In this document: one piece after another, positions 47,102 through 55,936 of the stretch
Layout: the number at the start of each line of letters is the position of its first letter
Numbering within the stretch: the first letter of the stretch is position 1
NCBI GenBank assembly: GCA_022009755.1
Contig: CP091722.1
Span: forward strand, 1,682,001-1,746,000
From: Oscillospiraceae bacterium
GTDB taxonomy: Bacteria > Bacillota > Clostridia > Christensenellales > QALW01
DNA length: 64,000 nucleotides
Reading direction: 5' to 3'
Translations under genes and position numbers: made by a program
Notes under the pieces: generated by a model
Database searches by the model: none
The model's input: the letters and a program-made list of their open reading frames with translations, nothing else
Told to the model about the DNA's origin: nothing

Positions 47102-47944
47102 CTATTCTTCATTGTTATCAAAAGCAACATATTGCTTGTGCACATAGCCCTTGGTTCCGTTGAAATCTATGCAATACCAGTTTTCTTCAAGCGAATATAT
47201 CGAAACAACATCCTTCTTTTTAAGCGTGCCCAGAATATCATAATTCGTTCCGGGACCGCTGCGCACATTAACGGTGCTGTCCACTCCGTCTATATAGCCC
47301 TTGTAGGTGGGCTCGGGAGTATCCGTCACATCCGGCACGGGGGTTGCTGAGGGGCGTACCGTAGGCGTGGGCCGAAGGGAAGCCAGCACCTCCGGCGGCA
47401 GTGAACGCTGCGTAGGCTGAACATACGCAAAATCCTCAAGGTATTCCAGCTTATCTATACGCCACTGCCCGTCCGACTTCACCAGCGTCACTCTGTAACG
47501 GCAGTTCTGCCACGCCGGCGGATAATATGTGCCGTCCAGCTGCGCGGTTTCTCTGTCCTTTACGGAGGATTTTATGGCGCCGTCTATCATATACACGGCC
47601 TCATCCACCGTTATAACCGCCGTTGTCGCCCACGGCCATGTCAGCAGTGACCCGCAGCGCAGCTCATAGCCGAAGGAATTTACGGTGTAGGAGCTGTATT
47701 TATCCCGCAGTGCAATATAGGAGTCGTTCTCCATAAAATACGAGGTGTAATACTTGCTCATGCTGGAGGTGTCGTTGTTGTACAATATTACATTTGCCCT
47801 CTCCCGCATTCCGTCATTAAGCATAACATACAGGCTGCTGTAATTCATGCTCATGGAAAATCCCGCGGCGCACAGCAGCGCTATAAGGCTCAGCGCCACT
47901 ATTGCCTTTAATATAAAAACAATCAAACGGGTAAGCTGCTTCAC
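47102..47944 (-). CDS. Membrane-anchored bacterial SH3-domain protein
   Basis: 280 residues. N-terminal membrane helix 7-31 (LIVFILKAIVALSLIALLCAA), a 150-residue extracellular region with YKxx-rich strands, a PT-rich linker (RPTPTVRPSATPVPDVTDTPEPT) only partly shown, and a C-terminal SH3b domain with VNVRSGPGTNYDILG and GTKGYVHKQYV. SH3b domains bind cell-wall peptides. The middle domain is of unknown type. Probably a wall-linked protein of no known enzymatic function. Confidence 0.82.
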   Translation of the reverse strand: MKQLTRLIVFILKAIVALSLIALLCAAGFSMSMNYSSLYVMLNDGMRERANVILYNNDTSSMSKYYTSYFMENDSYIALRDKYSSYTVNSFGYELRCGSLLTWPWATTAVITVDEAVYMIDGAIKSSVKDRETAQLDGTYYPPAWQNCRYRVTLVKSDGQWRIDKLEYLEDFAYVQPTQRSLPPEVLASLRPTPTVRPSATPVPDVTDTPEPTYKGYIDGVDSTVNVRSGPGTNYDILGTLKKKDVVSIYSLEENWYCIDFNGTKGYVHKQYVAFDNNEE

Positions 47945-48102
47945 GGTAATTCCTCCGTTATAGTATACTCACACTAAATAATAAATACAAAGTATATATA
48001 CATCACATAAAAGCAAAATGCAAACGGTAATTAAAACCCGATTGTTATTGTAACATACTTTCGTCGTTCTGTACAGCCCGCATTTTTCTGCCGCGGCTTT
48101 TG

Positions 48103-48576
48103 TCAGGCAAGCGGAGCTATGGGCAAAAAACGGGAAAGACGGCTCAGGTCGCATCTTTCAAACTCAAGGTGCGCCGTAAGCCCGTCAAGAGCGGCGCGCA
48201 GTTCCTCCCGCGAAAGCTCCTGCGTCAGGTCATACCCGCTCAATGCAAAAAAACGCTCATACATAACGGTTTCGCCGTCCCGTATCACCCACAGACGCAC
48301 GCAGCAGTAAATATCGTTATAAAACCCAAGCTCCCGCTGCGTTGCCGCCTTCGGTGCGCACCGTGCCAGCGTTTCGCCGTCTGTATAGGCATATGTGGCG
48401 GTAGAGAGCGTACAGCCCCCCGCCTGCGCGCCGAAAGAGGTGCCGTTTATATCGTTGAATGCACTCAAAACAAAGCTTTCGGCATAGCTCAGCTGCACTG
48501 CCGTCCCGCCCGCGCACCCGCAAAGCAGCACTGCAGCCGTCAAAGCCGTCAATAATAATGCAGTTATTTTTTTCAT
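48103..48576 (-). CDS. Hypothetical lipoprotein
   Basis: 157 residues. Signal MKKITALLLTALTAAVLLCGC with lipobox LLCGC. The mature part includes TYAYTDGETLARC and CCVRLWVIRDGETVMYERF and ends in a leucine-rich helix. Only three cysteines beyond the lipid-bearing one. No family recognised; no operon partner. Confidence 0.72.
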   Translation of the reverse strand: MKKITALLLTALTAAVLLCGCAGGTAVQLSYAESFVLSAFNDINGTSFGAQAGGCTLSTATYAYTDGETLARCAPKAATQRELGFYNDIYCCVRLWVIRDGETVMYERFFALSGYDLTQELSREELRAALDGLTAHLEFERCDLSRLSRFLPIAPLA

Positions 48577-48715
48577 ACCGTCTCTCCGCCCGCGCTTTCC
48601 GGCGTTCTGCCGTTTTCCTGCCGGAATTTCTCCGACTGCTTCCGTATTTTATTATATCCCATTTCCCTAAACATTGCAAATCCGTCGCCGTCCGGCTGCA
48701 TTTTTGGTGCCGGAG

Positions 48716-48868
48716 TGACGCCGCGGCCGGCCCCTCGGCTTCGCCTTCGGGCCCTCCGCCGGCCTTGCGGCCGCCCCAAGCCCCCTTTTTCGGGCGCTTT
48801 GGCCGCGGCTTTCACCGGCCGCAGCTTTTTGCGCACATAAAAAGCCCGTCGCGTCGCCGCTGCCGGTG
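48716..48868 (+). repeat. Solitary copy of the 146-bp GC-rich repeat
   Basis: Contains in order CCGCGGCCGGCCCCTCGGCT, CGGGCCCTCCGCCGGCC, GCGGCCGCCCCAAGCCCCC, GGGCGCTTTGGCCGCGGC, GCAGCTTTTTGCGCAC and AAAGCCCGTCGCGTCGC, in the same order and orientation as the array at 52.8 kb. It sits just upstream of the alaS promoter. Confidence 0.82.
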
Positions 48869-48907
48869 TATGCATCCGTTCGCATAAGCGCCGACGCCAT
48901 AAATGGT

Positions 48908-48936
48908 TTGACACGGATTTTATAAAAATATATAAT
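48908..48936 (+). promoter_or_regulatory. Consensus promoter of alaS-cimA
   Basis: TTGACA (48908-48913), 17 bp, TATAAT (48931-48936). No T-box or other leader structure is apparent before alaS. Confidence 0.85.
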
Positions 48937-49031
48937 ATAATGTATATATTAAGCTCATAAAACGGAAGCCTCCGCCCTCTTTTTCGCGCCGCTCCGTTTG
49001 GAAAGGAATGCCCGATGGGCAGGGTATCATT

Positions 49032-50816
49032 ATGACAGTGGAAGAATTACGAAACAAATGGTTGGCCTTTTTCAGCAGCAAACAGCATACGATCATAAGC
49101 AGCGCTTCGCTGATCCCGGAAAACGATCCGTCCGTGCTGTTCACCACGGCGGGAATGCACCCGCTGGTGCCGTACCTTCTGGGCGAAAAGCACCCCGCCG
49201 GCGTGCGCCTGTGCGATGTGCAGAAATGCGTGCGCACCGGTGATATCGACGAAGTAGGCGACGCCAGTCACCTCACCTTCTTTGAAATGCTGGGCAACTG
49301 GAGCCTGGGCGACTATTTCAAAAAAGAAGCCATAAGCTGGTCATGGGAATTCCTTACAAGCCCCGAATGGCTGGGCATAGATCCCGACCGCCTTGCTTTC
49401 ACCGTGTTTGCCGGCGATGAAAACGCCCCCCGCGACGAGGAGGCCTACGAGCAGTGGAGAAAGTGCGGCGTAAAAGAGGATCGCATATTCTTCCTTCCTG
49501 CGGAAAACAACTGGTGGTGGGCAGGCCCCACCGGCCCCTGCGGCCCGGATACCGAAATGTTCATCGATACCGGCAAGCCCGCCTGCGGCCCCGCCTGCTC
49601 CCCGGCCTGCGATTGCGGCAAGTACCTTGAAATATGGAACGATGTCTTCATGCAGTATAACCGCACTGCGGACGGCGTGCTGCATCAGCTCAGCCAGAAA
49701 AATGTGGATACGGGCATGGGCCTTGAGCGCACCATCTGCATCCTTGAGGGCAAAAAGAGCGTGTACGAAACCGAGGTCTTTGCCGACATTCTTGCAAAGA
49801 TCGCGCAGCTTTCCGGCCACACCTACGGCGAAAACGACAGCGTTACCCGCGCTTTCCGCATAATTGCCGACCATGTGCGCTGCGCTACCTTCATCATAGG
49901 CGACCAGCGCGGCGTAACCCCCAGCAATGTGGATCAGGGCTATGTCCTGCGCCGACTCATCCGCCGCGCCGTAAGATACGGCAAGCAGATAGATATGCCC
50001 GCCGGCTCCTGCTCCGCAGTGGCTCAGGTGGTAATAGATATGTACAAGGGCGCATATCCCGAGCTTGAACAGAACCGCGAGCGCATTATCTCCGAGCTTG
50101 ATAAAGAGGAGGAGCGCTTTGCACGCACCCTCTCTCAGGGCCTTAAGGAATACCGCAAGGTGGCGGATAAGCTCTCAAAGGGCGACTGCATCGACGGCGT
50201 TACCGCCTTCCACCTCTATGATACCTTCGGCTTCCCCGTGGAAATAACCATGGAGCTTGCTGCCGAGGACGGCCTTAAGGTGGACAAGGACGGCTTTGAT
50301 GCCGCCTTCAAGGAGCATCAGCAAAAAAGCCAGGTGGGCGCGGAGCAGCGCTTCAAGGGCGGCCTTGCCGAGCAGACAGAGCAGACGGCGCGCCTCCATA
50401 CGGCCACTCACCTGCTTCATGCCGCGCTGCGCAAGGTGTTGGGCGACGGCGTTGCGCAGAAGGGCAGCAATATTACAAACGAGCGTCTGCGCTTTGACTT
50501 TTCCTTTGACCGCAAAATGACCCGCGAGGAGCTGGACGAGGTGGAGCGTCTTGTAAATGAGGCCATAAAGGCGGGCGTGCCCGTAGTGTGCGAGGAAATG
50601 CCCCTTGAGGAGGCCAAAAAGAGCGGTGCCATCGGGCTTTTTGAAAACAAATACACCCAGATGGTCAAGGTGTACACCATGGGCGATTTCTCCAAGGAAA
50701 TATGCGGCGGACCGCATGCCTCCAATACGGCGGAGCTGGGCAGCTTCAAGATAAAGAAGGAGGAAAGCTCCTCTGCCGGAGTACGCAGAATCAAGGCGGT
50801 AATAGGTCAACAATGA
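49032..50816 (+). CDS. alaS: Alanyl-tRNA synthetase, short form without the C-terminal domain
   Basis: 594 residues against about 870 in most bacteria. Starts MTVEELRNKWLAFF. The catalytic domain is complete: motif 1 region SVLFTTAGM, motif 2 RLCDVQKCVRTGDIDEVG, motif 3 GMGLERT. The editing domain has HTATHLLHAAL (two zinc-type His) and CGGPH (Cys, His). The protein stops at AGVRRIKAVIGQQ, just past the editing core, so the DHHA1/C-Ala domain that aids tRNA binding and dimerisation is absent. The stop overlaps cimA by ATGA with no sign of a frameshift, so the end looks natural. An upstream ATG (49008) is possible but lies directly against GGAAAGGA. Confidence 0.93.
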   Translation: MTVEELRNKWLAFFSSKQHTIISSASLIPENDPSVLFTTAGMHPLVPYLLGEKHPAGVRLCDVQKCVRTGDIDEVGDASHLTFFEMLGNWSLGDYFKKEAISWSWEFLTSPEWLGIDPDRLAFTVFAGDENAPRDEEAYEQWRKCGVKEDRIFFLPAENNWWWAGPTGPCGPDTEMFIDTGKPACGPACSPACDCGKYLEIWNDVFMQYNRTADGVLHQLSQKNVDTGMGLERTICILEGKKSVYETEVFADILAKIAQLSGHTYGENDSVTRAFRIIADHVRCATFIIGDQRGVTPSNVDQGYVLRRLIRRAVRYGKQIDMPAGSCSAVAQVVIDMYKGAYPELEQNRERIISELDKEEERFARTLSQGLKEYRKVADKLSKGDCIDGVTAFHLYDTFGFPVEITMELAAEDGLKVDKDGFDAAFKEHQQKSQVGAEQRFKGGLAEQTEQTARLHTATHLLHAALRKVLGDGVAQKGSNITNERLRFDFSFDRKMTREELDEVERLVNEAIKAGVPVVCEEMPLEEAKKSGAIGLFENKYTQMVKVYTMGDFSKEICGGPHASNTAELGSFKIKKEESSSAGVRRIKAVIGQQ

Positions 50817-52384
50817 GAATCTCCACTCTGGATACCACCCTTCGGGACGGCGCGCAGGGCTGCGGCATCAGCTTTTCCCTGCGGGATAAAGAGCAGATAA
50901 TATACCTCCTTGATGAATTGGGAATAGATATAATCGAGGCGGGAAATCCGGCAGCAAGCCCCAAGGACGCAGAGCTGCTGTCCTCCCGCTTCTCCCTTAC
51001 CCACGCGCGCCTTGCCGCCTTCGGAGCCACCCGCCGCAAGGACTGTGCTCCCAAGGACGATCCGGCGCTGGCCGCTTTGGGCGCCTGCAATGCCGATATT
51101 GCGGTAATATTCGGAAAATGCTCCCTTACCGCCTGCCGCGAGGTCATACGCACCACCCCGGAGGAAAACCTGCGTATGATCTCCCAAAGCGTGGAATATC
51201 TTCTTTCCTGCGGCAAGGAGGTCATCTTTGACGCCGAGCATTTTTTTGACAGCTTTAACGAAAACCCGGACTATGCCCTGAACTGCCTGAGGGCTGCGCA
51301 GTCCGCGGGAGCGGCACAGGTGTGCCTTTGCGATACCTGCGGCGGTACGCTTCCCTCTAAGGCGGCGGAGGCGGTTGCCGCAGTAACGGAGCGCCTTGAC
51401 ATCCCGGTTTCCATCCATGCCCATGACGACTCCGGCCTTGCAACCGCCGTATCCCTTGCCGCAGTGGAGGCAGGCGCCGTCGGAGTGCAGGGCACTCTTA
51501 CCGGCATAGGCGAGCGGTGCGGAAACGCCAATCTTTCCACCGTTATCCCCGATATCATGTTCAAGCTGGGGCTTGACTGTATAACACGCGAACAGCTTGA
51601 GCGGCTCACTCCCACCGTGCGCGCCGTTGCGGAAATATGCAATACCGCCCTGCCCGGCTCCCTGCCCTATGTGGGAAAATACGCCTTTTCCCATAAAGCG
51701 GGGATGCATGTGGATGCCATCATAAAGCAAAAGGGCGCCTATGAGCACATCCCGCCGGAAAGCGTGGGCAACCACCGTCAGATACTGCTGAGCGAATACT
51801 CCGGGCGCGGCTCCGTAATAAAAAAGCTGGAAAATTACGACCCCGCCCTTGCCGGGGACGAAAAGCTGGCGCAGCACCTTGCCGCCGCGGTTAAGCAGCT
51901 GGAGCATGACGGCTACCGCTTTGACGGCGCCGATGCCTCCTTCGAGCTGCTGGCACTGCGCACAAAAGGGCTGCTTAAGGAATACTTCCGCCTTGAGCTT
52001 TTCAAGGTAATGCAGGAGCAGGTGTCGCCGGAGGCCGCAACAAGCGCCTCCGCCATGGTAAAGATAGCCGTAAACGGTCAAAGCGAAATGTCCGCCGCCG
52101 AGGGGCTGGGCCCCGTGGACGCGCTGGATAAGGCAATGCGCCGCGCGCTTACCGTTTTCTATCCCTCCATTGCGCAAATGCGCCTTACCGATTTCAAGGT
52201 GCGCGTGCTGGATTCCTCCATGGCCACCGCCTCTCAGGTGCGCGTGCTGGTGGAAAGCACCGACGGCGTCTCCTTCTGGTCCACCACCGGCGTCAGCACC
52301 GATATAATAAAAGCCAGCACCACCGCGCTTGTGGATTCCATGGTCTACAAGCTATACCGCGACGATAAAGCTGCCGGAAGGTAA
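50813..52384 (+). CDS. cimA: Citramalate synthase
   Basis: 523 residues. Starts MRISTLDTTLRDGAQGCGIS; the metal site DTTLRDGAQ and IHAHDDSGLA (HxH) define the LeuA/CimA TIM barrel. GNPAASPKD and the RCGNANLSTVIPDI segment place it with citramalate synthases of the CimA type that make citramalate from pyruvate and acetyl-CoA for isoleucine synthesis. The C-terminal 130 residues form the LeuA-dimer regulatory domain. Linked to alaS by a 4-bp overlap, an unusual pairing: both draw on pyruvate-family metabolism only loosely. The ATG at 50813 gives the family start. Confidence 0.9.
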   Translation: MRISTLDTTLRDGAQGCGISFSLRDKEQIIYLLDELGIDIIEAGNPAASPKDAELLSSRFSLTHARLAAFGATRRKDCAPKDDPALAALGACNADIAVIFGKCSLTACREVIRTTPEENLRMISQSVEYLLSCGKEVIFDAEHFFDSFNENPDYALNCLRAAQSAGAAQVCLCDTCGGTLPSKAAEAVAAVTERLDIPVSIHAHDDSGLATAVSLAAVEAGAVGVQGTLTGIGERCGNANLSTVIPDIMFKLGLDCITREQLERLTPTVRAVAEICNTALPGSLPYVGKYAFSHKAGMHVDAIIKQKGAYEHIPPESVGNHRQILLSEYSGRGSVIKKLENYDPALAGDEKLAQHLAAAVKQLEHDGYRFDGADASFELLALRTKGLLKEYFRLELFKVMQEQVSPEAATSASAMVKIAVNGQSEMSAAEGLGPVDALDKAMRRALTVFYPSIAQMRLTDFKVRVLDSSMATASQVRVLVESTDGVSFWSTTGVSTDIIKASTTALVDSMVYKLYRDDKAAGR

Positions 52385-52559
52385 CACGCCGGTTTATGAC
52401 TGCTGCGGCCGATGCACTAACGCACTAACGATGAAAAGTGAATCCGACAAGCGGCTCTGATAAGCGCCGCAGTAAATTCCGGCTCAAAATATAATCGTGC
52501 GAAACCGCAGACGCCGCAAGCTTAAAATCAGCGCACAAATCAGCGCACAAAACAGAACA

Positions 52560-52655
52560 CAAAATATAATATATACCGCAGGCTTATGAAAAGCTTCCCA
52601 AAACATATCCGTCTTTCGGAAGCGCCTTAACAGCCCGCGGTATTTTTAATTATTA
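52560..52655 (+). terminator. Possible terminator of alaS-cimA
   Basis: ATACCGC near 52573 can pair with GCGGTAT near 52641, followed by TTTTTAATT; the loop between is long and itself folds (GGCTT/AAGCC-type pairs). Tentative. The stretch 52385-52747 otherwise has no gene. Confidence 0.4.
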
Positions 52656-52747
52656 AATCAATTATCCATTGATTATTCAGCTATTCATTCGGCTATTCCG
52701 CCGATCATTCAGCCGCTGCCGGCTTTGTCCGGCTTTAGGCGCTTGCC

Positions 52748-53677
52748 GCCGCGCGGGGCAAAGTTCTTTCAAAACAAACCTATCGCGTCGCTGCCACCTG
52801 CGCTGCGGCCGGCCCCTCGGCTGCGCCTGCGGGCCCTCCGCCGGCCTTACGGCCGCCCCAAGCCCCCTTTCAGGGTGCTTTGGCCGCAGCTTTCGCCGCC
52901 CGCCGCTTTTTCGCACAAAACAAACCCGTCGCGCCATCGCAGCCTGCGCTGCGGCCGGCCCCTCGGCTGCGCCTGCGGGCCCTCCGCCGGCCTTGCGGCC
53001 GCCCCAAGCCCCCTTTCAGGGCGCTTTGGCCGCAGCTTTCGCCGCCCGCCGCTTTTGTGCGCAAAACAAACCCATCGCGCCGTCGCAGCCCGCGCTGCGG
53101 CCGGCCCCTCGGCTGCGCCTGCGGGCCCTCCGCCGGCCTTACGGCCGCCCCAAGCCCCCTTTCAGGGTGCTTTGGCCGCAGCTTTTCGCCGATCGCCGCT
53201 TTTTGTGCGCAAAACAAACCCGTCGCGCCGTCGCAGCCCGCGCTGCGGCCGGCCCCTCGGCTGCGCCTGCGGGCCCTCCGCCGGCCTTGCGGCCGCCCCA
53301 AGCCCCCTTTCAGGGCGCTTTGGCCGCAGCTTTCGTCGCCCGCCGCTTTTGTGCGCAAAACAAGCCCGTCGCGCCGTCGCAGCCCGCGCTGCGGCCGGCC
53401 CCTCGGCTGCGCCTGCGGGCCCTCCGCCGGCCTTACGGCCGCCCCAAGCCCCCTTTCAGGGCGCTTTGGCCGCAGCTTTCGCCGCCCGCCGCTTTTTGTG
53501 CGCAAAACAAACCCGTCGCGCCATCGCAGCCTGCGCTGCGGCCGGCCCCTCGGCTGCGCCTGCGGGCCCTCCGCCGGCCTTGCGGCCGCCCAAGCCCCCT
53601 TTCAGGGCGCTTTGGCCGCAGCTTTCGCCGATCGCCGCTTTTTGTGCGCAAAACAAGCCTATCGCGCCGGGCGCGGC
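52748..53677 (+). repeat. Six-copy tandem array of a 146-148 bp GC-rich repeat
   Basis: The landmark GCGGCCGGCCCCTCGG recurs at 52805, 52951, 53097, 53245, 53391 and 53538, steps of 146, 146, 148, 146 and 147 bp. Each unit holds a GGCCGG/CCGGCC pair, TTGCGGCCGCC or TTACGGCCGCC, GCCCCAAGCCCCCTTTCAGG, GGCGCTTTGGCCGCAGC and an A-rich GCGCAAAACAAACCC spacer. Neighbouring units are more than 90% alike. Because the period is not a multiple of three and stops are rare in such GC-rich DNA, long open frames appear in several frames; I do not call them genes. Relics occur at 43.1 and 48.8 kb in the same orientation. Confidence 0.93.
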
Positions 53678-54364
53678 TTATTCCTTATCCTGCTTTTCCT
53701 CTGTTTTATTGCTTGCTTCCGGCTTTTTCTCCTTTGCGCGCAGTGCCGTAGCGGTAATGCCGCTTGCAAGCCCTAAAAATACCCCCGCATTCATGCTGCC
53801 CGATATGCTGCCGAATACAAAATAGCCTATAAGCCCGCCTATGGCAGCACCCGCAAGCAGGCATATAACAAACAGCGAGGTTCCCTGCTCCCGCTTGAGC
53901 ATAAAGCACCGCGTTTCCTCGTTTTGGCTTTTTTTCTCCACAAAGCCGCATTCCTTGAAAAAATGCGCCTGCTGTGCGTCCCCCGCAGGGCAGACGGCAG
54001 TCAGCCTGTTCACACCGCTGCTGCGCAGCGCTTCGCCCGTCACCGCCTTAAGGGCTTCGGCGGCATATGCCCCGTTTTCCCTGAAACGGCAGCACACGGC
54101 AACCTCGCCGCGGCAAGGCTCTCCGAGGCGTATATGCCCAAGCACCTCGCCGTCCTTTGTTGCAGCGATTATCACTCCGGGAAAATGCATTTCCGTGCTT
54201 TCCTCCGGCGCGCATGTTTCCGCCAGTATTTTTTTCTCACTCTCGTCGGGCACGGGGCCGTGCAGCCCCTTTGCGGCATAATACCCTTGCGTATTTTCGG
54301 CATATTCCCGCATTTCTTTTCCGCCCGGCTGTATAAGGCGCAGTTCATTTGTATTAAGCTCCAT
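53678..54364 (-). CDS. GNAT-like acetyltransferase fused to a glycine-rich membrane segment
   Basis: 228 residues. The first 155 fit a weak GNAT fold: GVIIAATKDGEVLGHIRLG strands and a late AQQAHFFKECGFVEKKSQ, the usual GNAT end. After a short loop there are two hydrophobic segments rich in Gly and Ala (SLFVICLLAGAAIGGLIGYF and AGVFLGLASGITATAL) and a lysine/glutamate tail. A GNAT domain tied to a membrane anchor is uncommon. Its stop abuts the last repeat of the array. Substrate unknown. Confidence 0.65.
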   Translation of the reverse strand: MELNTNELRLIQPGGKEMREYAENTQGYYAAKGLHGPVPDESEKKILAETCAPEESTEMHFPGVIIAATKDGEVLGHIRLGEPCRGEVAVCCRFRENGAYAAEALKAVTGEALRSSGVNRLTAVCPAGDAQQAHFFKECGFVEKKSQNEETRCFMLKREQGTSLFVICLLAGAAIGGLIGYFVFGSISGSMNAGVFLGLASGITATALRAKEKKPEASNKTEEKQDKE

Positions 54365-54401
54365 ATTTCTCGGCTCCTTAAAAAATCCGCATTTTAACGC
54401 C

Positions 54402-54990
54402 TTATTCTATCATTCGGCGTATTCTCAGCGGTATTCCTATCGATGCGCACAGCCTCTTGCACGCCTCCTGCTCCTCCGCAGGCAGCACATCCACTATGCT
54501 CATTACCACCTCGGGCACATATTCCTTCACGCTTTGCAAACGAAAGCATGGCGTCAAAGCCCGCCTCGCCGTATTTGCAGCGGCAGATGCTCTGATACTC
54601 CTTTGCATTTGATGCATTCAGGCTTATGCTTACAACATCCACCCCGGCAAACCGCGAAGCCACATCCACCCCCGCAATGAGGGAAGCCTGCCCGTTGGTG
54701 TTCACCCGTACTCTGCCGCCCTTGCTTTTTATGTAGGCGGTGATCTCCGTCATGGCGTCCAGCCTCTCGGTGGGTTCCCCAAAGCCGCAGAATACAATTT
54801 CGTCATAGGCCTTGGGGTCGGGAATAAGGGCTATGACCTCCTTTGGCGACGGCTCGCGCTCCAGCCACAGCTCATAATCCTCCATTCCGTCGTGATTGTT
54901 GCGCACACAGAAGGTGCAGCTGTTGCTGCATCTGTTTGTAAGGTTGATATACAGGGATGATCCCAGCTGATAAACAAAGGTATTGCTCAT
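54402..54990 (-). CDS. TatD-linked radical SAM protein (one frameshift)
   Basis: From the ATG at 54990 the protein reads MSNTFVYQLGSSLYINLTNRC and has the radical SAM triad CSNSCTFC. VFCGFGEPTERLD and VRVNTNGQASLI follow. The frame breaks in the run 54533-54535; with one base removed the C-terminus reads VKEYVPEVVMSIVDVLP. Corrected length about 195 residues, as in the family found beside tatD (TIGR04038). It binds a 4Fe-4S cluster; its substrate is unknown. tatD lies directly upstream on the same strand. Confidence 0.88.
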
Positions 54991-55165
54991 AAATTCTCTC
55001 CGTTTTGCCTTAAAAATTTTTTTCGGCATGTTTTTGATGCGTTTTTTGATGGTTTTTTAATGCTTTTTAACGGTTTTTTCACCGTTTTTAGCGCTTTTAA
55101 TTTTTTCAAAACGGCACAGACGGCACATTTTTTGCAATTTCGCCGATAAAGCCTGCATTTTTTCT

Positions 55166-55936
55166 TTATTTCGCGATTCCGAAAAGCCTGCGCGCGTTTT
55201 CGTTTGTAATATCCGCGGCCTCCTGCGGCGATATTCCCCACAGCTCCGCCAGCCTTGCCGCCACCAGAGCTACGCGGGAGGGGTCGTTTCTTTCCCCGCG
55301 AAAGGGCACCGGCGTCATATACGGGCTGTCCGTTTCTATAAGCACGCGGTCCCTGGGTGCGAATTTCGCCGCCTCCGGCGCAAGGCGTGCGCTTTTAAAG
55401 GTAAGCAGCCCCGTAAAGGATATATACAGCCCCATGTCAAGATACTCCCGCGCCGTCTCTTTGCTGCCCGAAAAACAGTGTATAACACCGTTATTTACTC
55501 CGCAGCGCTTTAGCAGTGCCAGCATATCGGGCAGTGCATCCCTTTCGTGCAGCACTGCGGGCAGCCCGGTCCGCCGCGCCAGCTCAAGCTGGCTCTCAAG
55601 GGCCGATATCTGCCTTTGCCGCGATGCTCCCTCATAGTGATAATCCAGCCCTATCTCGCCTATTGCAACGCATTTCGGCGTTTTTGCAAGCTCTTCAAGA
55701 CGCCGCAGTGCCTCCGCATCCATTTTATCTGTATTATGCGGAAAAAAGCCGCAGGCAAAGTATATATATCCGAAGCGCCCGGCATAGGAAGCCGCCTCAA
55801 GACTGCTTTCAAGGTCGGTTCCGCACCAGAGTATTCTGTCCACCCCTTTTTGCGGCAGGGAGGCTATAACCGCCTCCCTGTCGCCGTCAAAGGCGGCGTC
55901 GTCCATATGACAGTGTGTATCAAAAAGGTTTATCAT
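55166..55936 (-). CDS. tatD: TatD family metal-dependent hydrolase
   Basis: 256 residues. Metal ligands: DTHCHMDD (HxH) at the start, IGEIGLDYH (Glu) near 92, VIHCFSG (His) near 150 and LIETDSPYMTP (Asp) near 200. TatD enzymes act on DNA or peptides; the cellular task is uncertain. The start overlaps the upstream PTS gene by 4 bp and the radical SAM gene follows after 175 bp, a conserved pairing. Confidence 0.95.
   Translation of the reverse strand: MINLFDTHCHMDDAAFDGDREAVIASLPQKGVDRILWCGTDLESSLEAASYAGRFGYIYFACGFFPHNTDKMDAEALRRLEELAKTPKCVAIGEIGLDYHYEGASRQRQISALESQLELARRTGLPAVLHERDALPDMLALLKRCGVNNGVIHCFSGSKETAREYLDMGLYISFTGLLTFKSARLAPEAAKFAPRDRVLIETDSPYMTPVPFRGERNDPSRVALVAARLAELWGISPQEAADITNENARRLFGIAK

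Noticed and set aside
52748..53677. CRISPR array
   Set aside because: Units of 146 bp are alike over their whole length with no variable spacers, and there are no cas genes.
52669..53825. Long proline/alanine/arginine-rich open frames of 298-366 codons on both strands
   Set aside because: They run through the 146-bp repeat in several frames at once; no ribosome site, and the period is not a multiple of three. Artefact of GC-rich repeats.
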